A DNA stretch of 64,000 bases, from NCBI GenBank assembly GCA_036435485.1, contig CM071598.1, forward strand, positions 139,418,148 through 139,482,147, given 5' to 3'. Positions 22,801 to 34,471 of this stretch are shown piece by piece (position 1 is the stretch's first letter; the number at the start of each line of letters is the position of its first letter). The DNA is from Saposhnikovia divaricata. Lineage: Eukaryota > Streptophyta > Magnoliopsida > Apiales > Apiaceae. Below the pieces are notes generated by a model. It made no database searches and was not told the DNA's origin. It saw only the letters and a program-made list of their open reading frames with translations. A program made the position numbers and the translations under genes.

Positions 22801-23744
22801 CAACTTAAAACACTATTCATCATCAACTTTGTAAAATCTATATAAAATCGAAATATTAGAGATTAATTCTCAAATATTTACCACACCTTCTACTCTTCAA
22901 GGGATTTCTTTTGAGCTATAGATCACAAGATTTGGTGCTCGATTGCTAGGGTTTTGAGCCTCTTCTTCCTGCTGGGCAGAATATGGAAAAATGGTGTGTT
23001 CTTGGTTTTCTTGATCTTTTCTTTCTCTCCCTCCAATATTGACTTGTCAAATCTACTTTTGATGATAATATATTGATATTATCAGATGTGTATTGGCTGT
23101 GTTGATCCCCTTTATACTTGTGCAAAGTGTGTTGGACAAGCTTGTTTGATTTGTTTTGTTTTTGGAATTGATTTAAGTGATTTAAATCACTTAAATCCTA
23201 AATTGTTTTGATTTAATCCTTGAACTAAATCTTTTAATCTACTTGATATAACTCTCTTGATGATCATGTAGGATATTTAATCTCATTATGAACGCAATCC
23301 AAATTCCATAATTTGTTCGCTTAATCTCGTTATAAAGTTCTAGCAATTCCTAGAATGCTCATTATACTAGCTCAGGGGTTTTCGTTCTAAATCCTTAAAT
23401 CACCCTTAATAAAATAATAAAATATCAAATCCTTGGATCCTTGATTTAAATAACTCACTTGTCTTGGTCGTGTTGAAATGCTCCTCTCTGCCCGGTCAAA
23501 TATTCCATAAAAATAAAGTTTGGAATTTCTGAATTCCGATCGCGTTTACATACACTTATTTACATCGTAGATCACTAATATAACTTCGAAATATCTATTT
23601 CTATCCCGTACATATGGTAACATGAAAAAATTTCTTGGTTCTCAAAATCATTATTCATCCATAAATTCACTATTCATCCATGCAAATCACTATTCATCCC
23701 TCAAATGAAATTTTTTCTCAAGTACAGAAATTAGGGTTATTACA
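19866..23744 (-). repeat. Chromo-2 left LTR (3' LTR)
   Basis: 3,879 bp, starting TGTAACGCCCCC and ending TTAGGGTTATTACA. On the minus strand a TATA-type sequence GTATAAAAC (plus 20275-20283) precedes CTTGCTGGGCATT, a plausible promoter. The CTACCGGTAG palindrome is at 20651-20660. The five preceding bases CATAA may be the target duplication, but the partner is lost. No gene is seen in it. Confidence 0.88.
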
Positions 23745-23762
23745 GTCTTCCCTCCTTAAAAG
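23745..23762 (-). promoter_or_regulatory. Polypurine tract of Chromo-2
   Basis: The minus strand reads CTTTTAAGGAGGGAAGAC beside the LTR start TGTAATAACCC. It matches the Chromo-1 and Chromo-3 tracts with few changes. Confidence 0.85.
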
Positions 23763-23960
23763 GATTCCGTCCTCGGGATCAACGTAAGATACGACTGAGT
23801 ACTCCATACTCTAATTCTCAGGTCGACTCATCAACCTTTTGCTTTTCTCCACAATACTCTTTCTAATGTCATGGCTTCATTTCTCAACATCTACTCTTTT
23901 CCATCAATCATTTCTACTAGTACCTCTACACTATCAAAATCTTTACCTCAAGTTTTACAC
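23763..23960 (-). pseudogene. Heavily mutated integrase/chromodomain relic in Chromo-2
   Basis: Aligned by eye to the equivalent place in Chromo-1 (6498-6690), the same landmarks recur in order: CTCAGGTCGACTC for the splice-free linker, TTTCTCCACAATACTC, then TTCCATCAATCATTTCTAC. No open frame survives. This shows the interior descends from the same kind of pol-bearing element. Confidence 0.5.
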
Positions 23961-25048
23961 ATTCACACCATTTAGATTAAACCTTTGAATTACTAACATC
24001 TTTACTCTCTCTTTCCTACTTAGGGTATTAGCCACCACATTGACCTTCCCCGACTAGTAATTATTACACCTTGAAATCCTTCATCAATTATACCCACTTC
24101 CTTCGTTTATCCTTATCCTGCCCCTATCCTCAAAATACACCTCATCCTCAATAGTAAATCTCAATTATGCCTTAAAACTCCTCATATTCTTTTCTCTTAC
24201 TAATCATCAAATATACCTCTTTCTTCTCATCTTTATCCTCCTGAATCAATTCATTCTCAGCCTTTACCATTACTGCTTCTTATACCCATATCACATAGTC
24301 CCTTATCTAGAACACTGCATCATTATATTCAATTTATTGTTTCAATCCCTATTGAAATCTTCCAGCTCCTTCCTCCTCCAAATCCATACATAATACCATC
24401 ATACTCCTCTTGTTTTGTTTCCATCCACAAAATCCACTTTATTTATCTCTTCTACATTTCTCCAAAAGTCACAGCCTCACTCGATTCAACTTATTCCAAT
24501 GTGGTTTTGTCTTTTAAAACTGCATACCCATTAAATATTTATTTATGAAAACAAAACAATACATATATGTACATATACATATATATACATATATATACCT
24601 GCAGTTATATATACGTATATTTATGTATACATATCTCTATATACTCATTTATATAAAAAAAATTTAAACCCAATAAATAAATCATGGATACACATTTTTC
24701 TTGTCCTAATTGATTCTACTACTAGTATTGGCCATCATGCCTCCACCCTAACTACCCCTTGAGGTTCTACTATATAACTTCAATATCAGTTTCCTTGTTT
24801 CTAACTCTCATTCTCTTGTCTTGAGGGTATCACATAAACAGTCTATATCATTATCGACTCACATCACCTCTAAAGAATTCCATAACTACCTTTCTCAACC
24901 ACTAAGGGTCTCACTTAGCTCATCTTTGGTACTACCCCAGTAGTCCAACCACAAACTCTACCTAAGCTCTATCGTCACTTTCTTATCTTGTCATAACTTC
25001 TCCTACTCTCGTTCTAAGGTTTATAACCTACTGTTCTGAAACCATTTC
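23961..25048. other. Chromo-2 non-coding interior
   Basis: CT-rich, gene-free DNA. A TATACATATA-type microsatellite lies at about 24550-24650. The right end, read on the minus strand, gives GAAATGGTTTCAGAAC where the PBS should be: two changes from TGGTATCAGAGC, so primer binding is probably impaired. Confidence 0.65.
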
Positions 25049-25603
25049 TGTAACGCCCCCTAATTCCTTACTAGGAATCCGGGTCGTCACAACCTTAACC
25101 ATACACATACATACCTTTGCGGAATATTTAATCACCTGCTCACAATATAATCTTCAACAATATTCATAATAAACTCCATCCTTTACTCCATGGGTTATAG
25201 TCTTAGAACGAGTACTTAATGATCCAAAAGTTTTTACACAATCAGAGTATCCGCCAGAATCTTATTACAACTTCTACCTAGAGTTATTACAATACTTCTT
25301 TCAGCTTATTCTCATATCTGGAACCTTTCTTCTAACATGCTACGTCCGTTGCGGGACCTTTCCCCTTATCACGGTTCGCCACACTAGTGCCAGCTCTGGT
25401 TGCCACTGTTTGATAATATATAAAATAGCAAGAATGAGCCAAAAAAATGCCCACCAAGTTTTATACACCAGAATCATATATATTTATACTCAAAGATATA
25501 ATTTGGACTTCAACAATGGACTATCAAAATCATTCGAAGATATATTCCTCTTTCGATTAACAATAAACAACTGAACCCTTAAACTCTCCCACTTTGGATA
25601 TTA

Positions 25604-25642
<39 letters not shown>

Positions 25643-25741
25643 TACAAACTTCTTTGAGAAATGACTCCCCATAATTATATATACTACAAACTTCTTTGAG
25701 AAATGAATCCCCATAATTTCCTCATCATACTGAAATTTACT
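25049..25741 (-). repeat. Chromo-2 right LTR, first 693 bp only
   Basis: Colinear with 19866 to about 20510, then cut at GAAATTTACT where the left LTR goes on with CACAAGAACTG. It has an expanded TA microsatellite (about 25608-25640) and a tandem duplication of ACTACAAACTTCTTTGAG at 25641-25720 absent from the left copy. The remaining ~3.2 kb is not found after the SIRE element. Confidence 0.85.
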
Positions 25742-26543
25742 AGGTATTTGTATCATTTAAACATAAAATTTAATACACTTAGTTATCCTCTCCACTAGGT
25801 CATTAATTTAGTTGATTCCGTCAAAAGCCATTTCAAGCAATATCTATTTTTAATTATAAGAGATATTCCATTATTGCGAAAAATCAAATTATATTTTTTA
25901 TGGAATATATCTCTACACCAAGGCAATAAGATCAAATAAAAAATATCGAGGTTTGATATTTTTAGATCTCCGTTGCAAAAGTGATAAGGCGACAGGCTCG
26001 AACAAAGAATATTCGAGGATTAATATTCTTTAGAGAACTCGTGCTATATTTAAAAACGATCAGTTTTTATTCAAAAATATTCCGCCTTCACACTCAAAAT
26101 GTTTTTATCCTTAAGAATATTAATATTCAGTGGTAGAATATTAATAATCAATTTTATCTCGTGCCAGAAATATTTAAAGTAATTTTTCTCCCACTTCTTA
26201 AATTTATTCTAATTTTGGAGAAAATTATTTTAAATACTCAAAAATATTTCCTACACTCTCAAAATATTTTATATATTAGGAAATATATTCTAAGTGTCTA
26301 TTCTAGTCAAAACATTGGTCAAAAGATTTATCTATTTCAAGGAAAGACCAATTATATTTTATTCGGAACCGAAACCTGATTTAATCGTATTAAATCCAAA
26401 TAAAATACTTCCACTTGCTAGAATGACTTGAAACTTAAGATGGGTCACTTAAATGCTATTTTCTATGCATGGTAAAGTTTCGTAATTTTCTGAGAATTTT
26501 GGTCCGGGCACGAAAATCGAGACAGTAGGTCACCGTGTGACCA

Positions 26544-26570
26544 CGTTTGACCAAGTCAACGTTGACCAAA
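26544..26570 (+). promoter_or_regulatory. W-box cluster in SIRE 5' LTR
   Basis: TTGACC occurs at 26547 and 26562 with an inverted GTCAA between them. TTGAC is the core bound by plant WRKY factors, so stress-responsive transcription is plausible. The 3' LTR copy (40573-40606) has a third TTGACC. Confidence 0.5.
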
Positions 26571-27020
26571 CTTTCCAGAATATTATTTTATAATATTCCT
26601 AAATGCTCCATAATTTTAGAATTATTTATTGGGTATTTTCATATTTTTCGGGTATTTAATTAACGATATATGTTACGTATTTATTCGTTAATTGATACGA
26701 GTACGATACATTAAATAAGAGCTCAAACACAGCTGGTATTACTTTTACCAAACCCACTCCAAAGAAACACAAAACCACCCCAAAGAAACACAATACCACT
26801 TTCCACCTCATCAATCCACACCTTTTCAATTTAAACCACTCCTTTTACTTTGAATCTCAATCACTCATTCCACCCAACTCCTCCTACAAATAACCCCCTT
26901 CCCCCAACCATTTTAAATAAGATAAGGAGCCAAATAAGTGCTGGGAATTTAGAAGTATAAGCTCTCCAAATATATCCAAACACTCTCTACAAATACTTCA
27001 TCTCAAAACCCTTCTCTTTC

Positions 27021-27030
27021 TTATATATAC
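27021..27030 (+). promoter_or_regulatory. TATA box in SIRE 5' LTR
   Basis: TTATATATAC lies some 730 bp before the LTR end and recurs at 41057 in the 3' LTR. It is the best TATA candidate in the LTR, followed by another TATA-like run 10 bases on. Confidence 0.5.
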
Positions 27031-27758
27031 TTACATATATACAAGGTTTTTGTTCCATAAAGCTTAATTCCACCAACCAAGCTCTCTCCCACCAAGAAAA
27101 CTCCTCTACCAGTACTATCCGGCCTCCCGAAGGGCTGCCCAAGTTCGACCAACGTGCCAAAATCCGGTCGAACCTCCGATGAATTTTTCCGGCGAATTTT
27201 TCCGACGATATCCAAAATGTGGTAATATTTTAGCTTCATATCCGAGTCTTAACCGACCATATTTTTATATACATATAAGAGCTCTATAACTGGGGAGTTG
27301 CTGTCTAAGATAAGTTGTGTAGGTTTTCACAACGACTTTGAGGGTGTAACGGGGAGTTACGACCCAAGACGAGTCTTGTGGGTTTTTATATTTATTGTGA
27401 GGTAGTATCTTGGAGATACGTACCAAGACCAATATTTATAAGGTTGTAAAGGCTTCTCCGCCTACTAAAGGAGCGAGATATTTTTAAGGAAAAATCTCGA
27501 GTCCGAAGAGGAGCTCGGGGACTGGAGTAGGGGTGAGTGAATCCATTAGGGGTTGCGCCATCGCGAACCAGGATAAAATCTCCTGTGTGGTATTGTCTTC
27601 CCTTGTATTTTATTTTTGCACTTATAAACTGCATAACGACTCGGTAAAAGTTTTAAAAAGGGAAAATTATTTTAAAACGCCATAATAATTTTTAAATTGG
27701 ATATTAAGCTATTCACCCCCCTTCTAGCTTTAAATAGCCCTCTTACGGGACCTAACAA

Positions 27759-27776
27759 TTGGTATCAAAGCGGTGC
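27759..27776 (+). promoter_or_regulatory. Primer-binding site of SIRE element
   Basis: TTGGTATCAAAGCGGTGC follows the LTR end CCTAACA by one base. It matches the initiator tRNA-Met complement with one change (AAAGC for AGAGC). Confidence 0.9.
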
Positions 27777-27836
27777 TTTTTAACGTGTTTGTTCAGTGAT
27801 TTGCAAATTTACCGGCACAACAAAAAGTGATCCTAC

Positions 27837-29519
27837 ATGGCGTATCTAAATATCATCGGTTGCGGTGAAGGCCTATCTAGATCTCGCCCTCCTCTATTTG
27901 ATGGCACCAACTTTGCAACATGGAAAACGAGGTTTCGCATCTATGCTAGATCTCAAGGAGTCAAAGTTTGGATGGCCATAGAAGACGGAGTTTTTATTCC
28001 TACCGAAACAGTTGACGGTGTCATTGTTGAAAAGAAGGTTAGTGAATACACTCTCGCCGAAGAAAATATGATGAATATTACCGCCAAAGAGGAAATGGTT
28101 CTCACGAGTGCACTTGCTGAAAAAGAATATAAAAGAGTAAACAATTGCAAGTCCGCACAAGAAATGTGGAACAAATTAGTGGTTAGCTACGAAGGAACCA
28201 TTGATATAAAAGATTCTCGAATGGATACTTTAATCCAAGAATACGAGAACTTTAAACTCCAAGAGGGAGAAAATATCATCGATATGGAAACAAGATTTAC
28301 TTGTATAATCGATGAATTATCTCAACTCGGGAAGAGTTATACTCAAAATGAGAAGAACCGAAGAGTTCTAAAATCTTTACCTCCTAGTTGGAAGGTTAAA
28401 GTTACTACTATAAAAGAAATGCATAATCTAAATGATTATGACATCGATAGTTTATTCGGAAATATCCGTGCATACGAAGAGGATAATATTCCGGATAAAG
28501 TCATTCCTAAAGTGGAAGACAAAAAGAAAAATATGGCTTTAAAAGCTATATTAATCGATGAAAATGAAAACGACGAGGAGTTGAACGAAGAACTCCAAGA
28601 TCTCGATGAAAGCAAAATTGCTTTACTAATGAGACAACTTCGTCGTGTGCTACAAAGCAAATCTCAAAGATACGGAAAAGGCATCCTTAAATCAAACAAT
28701 CAACAAAGAGTTTTTAACTCTAAAGGAAGACCTAATTACTCCCAAAATTATAGTCCTAACTATAAGAGTAATTTTCCCACAACGAGCTATAATAAAGGCA
28801 AAGGCACTCAAAATACAAATGCCTATAATAATGCCAATAACAATAATAATCCTACTTACACTTCTCCAAAACATAAAGAACAAAATCCGGAGGAAACACA
28901 AGAAGTGTGTTTCGAGTGTAAGCAACCGGGTCACTTCAAAAGAGAATGTCCTAAGCTTGCTAAAGGAAGAATTCTCGTGGCTGAAAATGGTTGGGATCTA
29001 AGTGAAGATGAAGAATCTACGGAAGCTAGTGAAGAAGTTGTCAACTTGTGCTTAATGGCTATCGGGGATGAAGCTACTTCAACGGGAGCCTCCACTTCTC
29101 ATCAAGAGATAAGTTCTAATCTTAACTACATCTCAAATAAATTGCAATTAGATGAATCTAACTTGAATCTAGTTGATATGAGTAAATATGATTTAATTGA
29201 GCTTTTAGTAGGTATCAACAATAAGTATAAAGATGTTGATAAAAGACTTCATTCATTATGGTTCGAGAAAATGAAACTTGAGGAAATGTATCATACTCAA
29301 AGTAAAGAATTTACTCGGATGATGGAGATACAAACTCAAAACGAGAATGAAATGACATTTTTAAATGATAAAAATCATCTCTTGAAAGTTGAAGTCAACA
29401 ACTTCAAAGACAACGCTCTCAATCTTGAAGTAGAAAATGTATCTTTAGTACTTCAAGTACAAGAGTTGGAAAATGAGAGGTTACAACTCAACGACAACAT
29501 GAACAAACTTCGATTCTAA
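27837..29519 (+). pseudogene. gag: SIRE gag, N-terminal 560 codons
   Basis: The ATG at 27837 is the first after the PBS. The product begins with a copia gag N-terminus (PLFDGTNFATWKTRFRIY), followed by the UBN2-type capsid region (SAQEMWNKLVVSYEG, LKSLPPSWKVKVTTI). Then come an Asn-rich linker, a CCHC zinc knuckle CFECKQPGHFKREC (28915-28956) and a long Glu/Leu-rich coiled coil to the end. It would form the virus-like particle. The frame closes early at TAA 29517-29519, inside the coiled coil; gag continues in another frame, so the full protein is not made. Confidence 0.92.
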
Positions 29520-30208
29520 ACGAATCTATAGTTCAAAGTAATGCAACAGCTCAATCTCAAGAAAACAGTCTTGAATAAGAGAATGAGCTATCACAAATCT
29601 TTGAGTTAAAAGAAAAAGAATTACAAAAAGAAACTCAAAGATTGAAAGAAGAAAATTTCAAGCTCATATCTCAAGTTATGGATCAAGCAAGATTCTTTAA
29701 CAACAAGATTGATGCCTTAAAAGAAGAAAAAGAAAATCTTGAAACTGTTGTTCAAAGATTTAATAAAGGCAATGCGATGTTAGATAAAATGGTACACTCA
29801 AAAGTTTCCTATAACCGTGAAGGTCTAGGATATGATAAGAACGCTCCTCCTAAAAGAGATGTTCAACCAAGAGTGCAACCTATAAAAGCTCCTCCTAAAC
29901 CACAATCCTTAAAATGTACTTATTGCAACAAAGATGGACATTCTGTCTTATATTGCAAATTCAAGAGTGGTGAATTTAAGGGGAAGCATGTATGGATTCG
30001 TAAAGGATTAAAACCATACAAGAAGGTTGAAAAACAAGTACCATCCAACAAAGTTGCTTATAATGGTCAAAAGCAACAAAGGTTTGAACAACATAGTATG
30101 TCTCAAAATAGAAACACAATATATTATAACAATGCTCGTAGGAATGCATCTAGAACTCAACATGTTCCTATTCATGTTCTATCATGCAAACTCAAATATT
30201 ATTTATGA
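29520..30208 (+). pseudogene. gag: SIRE gag C-terminal part with second zinc knuckle
   Basis: Coiled-coil sequence resumes in a shifted frame (ELKEKELQKETQR, then an open frame from 29642). It is followed by a basic region and a second knuckle, CTYCNKDGHSVLYC (29917-29958), and WIRKGLKP. Two knuckles are usual for SIRE gag. The first ~120 bases have stops in the original frame, so this part is only reachable after a frameshift. Confidence 0.85.
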
Positions 30209-30614
30209 TGGACTAACCCCAGGACCCTCAAGACAAAAGGGTATCTATAAATTTAATTGATCTATTTTGTAGGTTTGTCTTGCTGCTAAGCAAGACATGT
30301 GGTACCTTGATAGTGGATGTTCAAGACATATGACCGGTAACAAGTCATTGTTGAACAACATTAAAAAGGTCACTGCGGGAAGTGTCACATTTGGAGATAG
30401 TAGTAAAGACATCATTGTCGGCATCGGAGACATCAGGAATAATCGCTTCAAGATTTCAAACGTACAACTAGTCACGGTACTAAAGTATAATCTTCTCTCC
30501 ATAAGTCAACTTTGCGACAATGAATACAAGGTAATTTTCTATACTACTCATTGTTCAATTCTAGATAAAGATTGGAAATTGGTTCTCACTTGCCCTCAAA
30601 ATAAAAATGTCTGA
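30209..30614 (+). pseudogene. pol: SIRE aspartic protease
   Basis: From 30272 the sequence encodes VCLAAKQDMWYLDSGCSRHM. The catalytic motif is DSGCS, with the flap-side VTFGDSSKDIIVGIG and LLSISQLCD further on. The active Asp and the usual 100-residue length are kept. The frame ends at TGA 30612-30614, where the integrase frame starts one base out of register. Confidence 0.88.
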
Positions 30615-31614
30615 CATGAGCAAGAATGAGAATGTATGCCTAATCACAACAAACGATGACCCTTGGCTATGGCATCGAAGATTAGGACATGAAAACATGA
30701 AGTTGATTAAAAACATATCAACTAAAGATCACGTACGAGGTATACCAAAATTGAATTATCAAAAAGATCATACTTGTGAAGCTTACAAAATTGGAAAACA
30801 AATTCGAGCCTCTCACAAAGCTAAATTCATGGTATCAACCTCTAGACCTCTCGAGCTTTTACATATGGATCTTATTGGCCCGGTTCTAATACAAAGTCTC
30901 GGAGGTTGTTCATACACGTTAGTAATCGTTGATGATTATTCACGATTCACGTGGACGGAATTTCTCAAATCTAAAAGTGATGCTTTTGAATCTTTTTCTT
31001 CTCTATGTAAAAGAATTCAAAATCAACAAAATAGTACCATAGTCTATATACGGACTGGTCATGGTAAAGAATTTGAGAATTCTAGTTTTATGAACTTTTG
31101 TGATGAAAATGGAATCACACACAATTTTTCCGCTCCATACACTCCACAATCAAATGGAGTTGTAGAAAGGAAAAATAGAACATTACAAGAAATGGCAAGC
31201 ACTATGCTAAATGAATATCGTCGACCTAAATATTTTTGGGCCGAAGCAATGTCTACTTCTTGCCATATTCTTAATCGGGTTTTGCTACGTCCAATAACAC
31301 AAAAGACTCCTTACGAGCTTTATTTTGGCAAAACACCGAAACTAAGTTACTTTCGAGTATTCGGATGCAAATGCTTCATACTAAACTCGAAAGACTATCT
31401 TACCAAGTTTGATCCTAAATCAAATGAAGGTATATTTCTTGGATACTCTACAAATAGCAAAGCCTATCGAGTATTCAATCTTAAAACACTTGTGGTGGAA
31501 GAATTTATGAATATTGCATTTGATGAAAGCAAACCACCATCAAAGCACAAAGATCTTGTTGAAAACGATAAAGCTGTACAAGACGATGTAGAAAATATTA
31601 TTCGACAATTCTAA
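30607..31614 (+). pseudogene. pol: SIRE integrase with altered catalytic and zinc residues
   Basis: 335 codons hold the zinc region, core and C-terminus. The HHCC region reads WHRRLGHENM then HTCEAYKIGKQ; the second Cys is Tyr (residue 60). The core has Asp88 in LLHMDLIGP and Glu187 in QSNGVVERKN. The central catalytic position reads RTGHGKEFEN, with Gly151 (codon 31057-31059) where the family has Asp. The C-terminal FGKTPKLSYFRVFGCKCF and FLGYSTNSKAYRVFN are normal. This integrase should be inactive even if expressed. It ends at TAA 31612-31614. Confidence 0.92.
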
Positions 31615-31617
31615 AAT

Positions 31618-32004
31618 ATGGATCTTGGAACTCCCATACCAAGAAATGCATTAGAATTAGCCGAAACGGAAGTAGAACTTCCTAAAAAAATTCCTATTAT
31701 TAGAAGTCATCCACTTGATAATGTTCTTGGAGACTTAAATAAAGGAGTTCAAACGCGGTCACAAGTACAAAACGTTGTGAATCATCTTAGTTTTCTATCA
31801 CAAATAGAACCTAAGACCGCTAAAGAAGCTTTGCTAGACGAAGATTGGATCTCGGCTATGCAAGAGGAATTACTACAATTCACTCGTAGCAAAGTTTGGG
31901 AACTTGTTCCAAAACCCAAAGATACTTCCATAATTGGAACCAAGTGGGTATTTAGAAACAACTTGGATGAAAACGGACGGTTGTTAGAAATAAAGCGAGA
32001 TTAG
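31618..32004 (+). pseudogene. pol: SIRE RT N-terminal part
   Basis: This frame follows the integrase in the same register after one stop. It contains the linker GVQTRSQVQNVVNHLSFLS, then PKTAKEALLDEDWISAMQEE and the RT start VWELVPKPKDTSIIGTKWVF. A one-base change near 31995 shifts the frame at the motif normally reading KARLVAQG, and it stops at TAG. Confidence 0.88.
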
Positions 32005-32024
32005 TCGCTCAAGGCTATACCCAA

Positions 32025-33335
32025 ATGGAAGGGATAGACTTTGATGAAAATTATTCACCCGTAGTACGAATCGAATCAATTCGAATGCTATTAGCTTACG
32101 CGTGTCATAAAGATTTCAAAGTATACCAAATGGATGTCAAATCGGCTTTCTTAAACGGGATATTAGAAGAAGAAGTTTATGTCAAACAACCTCTCGGCTT
32201 TGAAGATGCCATGCATCCGGAGTATGTATACAAATTATACAAAGCTCTATACGGCTTAAAACAAGCCCCAAGAGCTTGGTATGAAAGGTTGAGCAAGTTC
32301 CTATTAGAAAACAATTTCAAAATGGGAACGGCCGATAAAACCTTATTTACAAGACAAGAAAAAGATGATATCTTGCTTGTACAAATATATATAGATGACA
32401 TCATTTTTGGTTCAACCAATGATGCACTATGTAAAGAATTCTCTGACAATATGAGCAAAGAATTTGAAATGAGTATGATGGGTGAATTGAATTTCTTTTT
32501 AGGATTGCAAATTAAGCAATCTGATGAAGGCATACATATTTCACAATCGAAATATTGTAAAGAAATGTTAAAGAAATTTGAAATGGAAAATTCAAAACCC
32601 ATATCTACTCCTATGTCGACTTCTGATAAATTAACAGAAGATCCCAACGGAATACCCGTTGACACTAAGAAATATCGAGGCATGATTGGTAGCTTGCTAT
32701 ATATTACCGCAAGTCATCCCGATATTCAATATAGTGTTTGTAAGTGTGCTAGATTCAAAGTAGCACCAAAGGAATCTCACTTATCCACGGAAAAACGGAT
32801 ATTAAGATATTTACAAGGAACCAATGACGTAGGTCTTTGGTATCCTAAAGGAGTACCATTCGACTTAGTTTGTTTTTCTGATTCGAACTATGCCGGGCAT
32901 TTAGTCGACAGAAAAAGTACAAGTGGTACATGTCAGTTTCTGGGAGGATGCCTAGTATCTTGGTTTTCCAAGAAACAAAATTCGGTATCTATTTCCACAA
33001 CGGAAGCTGAGTATATAGCGGCCGCAAAATGTTGTGCTCAAATATTATGGATGAAGCAAACATTAGCCGACTATAATACTAAATTTGATGTGATCTCAAT
33101 CTTATGCGATAACACGAGTGCTATAGATCTTAGCAAAAATCCCGTGTTACATTCAAGATCTAAGCATATAGATGTGAGACATCACTTTTTACGTGATCAT
33201 GTCAATAAAGGCGATAAAAAAATGACTCATATCGAAACTGAGTACAATCTCGAAGACATATTCACGAAACCATTGAATTCCGAAAGATTCACTAAACTCC
33301 GGTTGGATTTAGGAATGTTGGAAATTCCAAAATAA
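32025..33335 (+). pseudogene. pol: SIRE RT catalytic part and RNase H (this segment intact)
   Basis: 436 uninterrupted codons. RT shows YQMDVKSAFLNG (Asp37), YGLKQAPRAWYERL and the catalytic YIDD at residues 122-125. RNase H shows the full acidic set in FSDSNYAG, STTEAEYIAA, LCDNTSAI and SKHIDVRHHF. The normal pol end LEDIFTKPL and KLRLDLGML closes it at TAA. The catalytic machinery is the best preserved part of the element, but the frame upstream is broken so it is listed as part of a pseudogene. Confidence 0.92.
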
Positions 33336-33769
33336 TGGTTTATATCAATATATAAATATTAAAAATATTTATATATCATTGGTGAGAATATTTATCATTA
33401 TTTATAGTCATCTCACCAAAAAGATAACTTTTCGGATGATTAAAACTCTAAACTAAGTTTTATCGATAACGATAACATATGAAGCTTTATCGATCGGGTT
33501 TTATCGAGAACTTAATTTTCCTACGGATAAAGATATAACTATTCGAGCAAATATTTATCGGAATTAATTTCGGAAATATTTTGAGATACTAAGTAAATGA
33601 TATTTATCTAAATACAAAGAATCAAAATATTAGTATAATTGCTAATATTCGTAATAAATTATTATATCTCGATACACATACATATAATAATTATTATTCT
33701 TCAAAACTATTTTTCGAAAATATATATATTATTTTCAGATTATTGTTATATTTCTGACCCAGTCCATAC
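33336..33769. other. AT-rich spacer after SIRE pol
   Basis: Rich in ATATTTAT and TATCGAT-type words, with no open frame of note. This kind of spacer normally separates pol from the env-position region in SIRE elements. Confidence 0.5.
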
Positions 33770-34471
33770 AAGTCAATCCAGCCCAACTCAGCTTGACCCA
33801 GCCCAACTCACTAAAACCCTACAATCTGAACCGTTTATTCTTAAGACGGGTTAACCCTAGCCTTTCGTTTGTAAAATATATATACAAATTATACACAAAA
33901 TTTCCATTTTAGTGTATACTGTTCAAGCCGCGTGAGTCTCTCTCTCAAACCCTAGTTTCAAACTCTCTCGTCTCTCTCGTCGCTTTCTCGAAAACTTCGA
34001 TCTAAACCTTAATTTCTTGATCGATTTCAAGCCTCTAAACACTAAATCGAATCTTGCTCTTCATATTTGTTTCGATTAAGCTTATAATTGTTTCAAATCA
34101 AAGCTGAGTTTGCTAAAATCGAAATGATTTTTGATAAACTGATCGCTATCGTCTCAATCGACTGCGATTCACAGATCAAAATCAACAAATATATATACAT
34201 ATATACACGATTACACACACACAAGCACCATATCTCCGATTACTTCGATTTAATTCAAAACCCTAACTTTTGTTTTGAGATTTTGTGCAGGAATGATGAA
34301 ATTAACGCGATATAGTGGCTTAACTGTGTTGAGAAGCCTCAAATCGAGCTTCTTAAGAGTTTAAATCGGTGGAATCATCTCGACTCAGTGAGTCAACTCG
34401 GTGGGTTAACTCGGAAAATGACGAGTTAAGGATTGGTATGTCCCAAGATGACTACAAGGCCTTGGGCTCAG
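33770..34471 (+). promoter_or_regulatory. Host-like promoter, CT-rich leader and possible first exon inside the SIRE element
   Basis: In order: a duplicated CCCAGCCCAACTCA (33778-33810), a telobox AAACCCTA (33814), a TATA candidate (33877-33885) and a CT-rich leader (33928-33990) holding AAACCCTAG. A TTTTGTGCAG acceptor-like site follows (34281-34290). A short ATG frame (34438-34471) then ends at TCAG followed by GTATTA, a good donor. The order mimics a plant gene with a 5'-UTR intron and small first coding exon. No expression evidence is available and splicing is inferred only. Confidence 0.35.

Larger units (their letters stand above)
19866..25741 (-). mobile_element. Chromo-2: short-interior, LARD-like chromovirus derivative (truncated)
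   Basis: LTRs start at 19866 and 25049 with TGTAACGCCCCC. The first is complete; the second breaks off at 25741 where the SIRE element begins. Between them lie only 1.3 kb with a polypurine tract at the left end and a degraded PBS at the right end, so the element reads leftwards like Chromo-1. No intact coding sequence is present. The LTR family differs from Chromo-1 but shares the palindrome and the GCAAGAATGAGC motif. Confidence 0.88.
25742..27757 (+). repeat. SIRE 5' LTR
   Basis: It ends at CCTAACA just before the PBS. The shared part 25743-27292 matches 39781-41327. From 27293 on, sequence with GGCTTCTCCGCC and TGCGCCATCGCGAACC is the usual U5-type end of SIRE LTRs and is missing from the 3' copy. 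If the LTR really starts TGAGAGG as at 39749, this copy has lost its first ~32 bases. Confidence 0.85.

Noticed and set aside
25608..25640. TA-rich run as a promoter
   Set aside because: A microsatellite expansion inside a truncated LTR; the sister LTR has a shorter run and no gene follows.
32177..32683. 168-codon minus-strand frame
   Set aside because: It is the shadow of the SIRE RT frame on the opposite strand.
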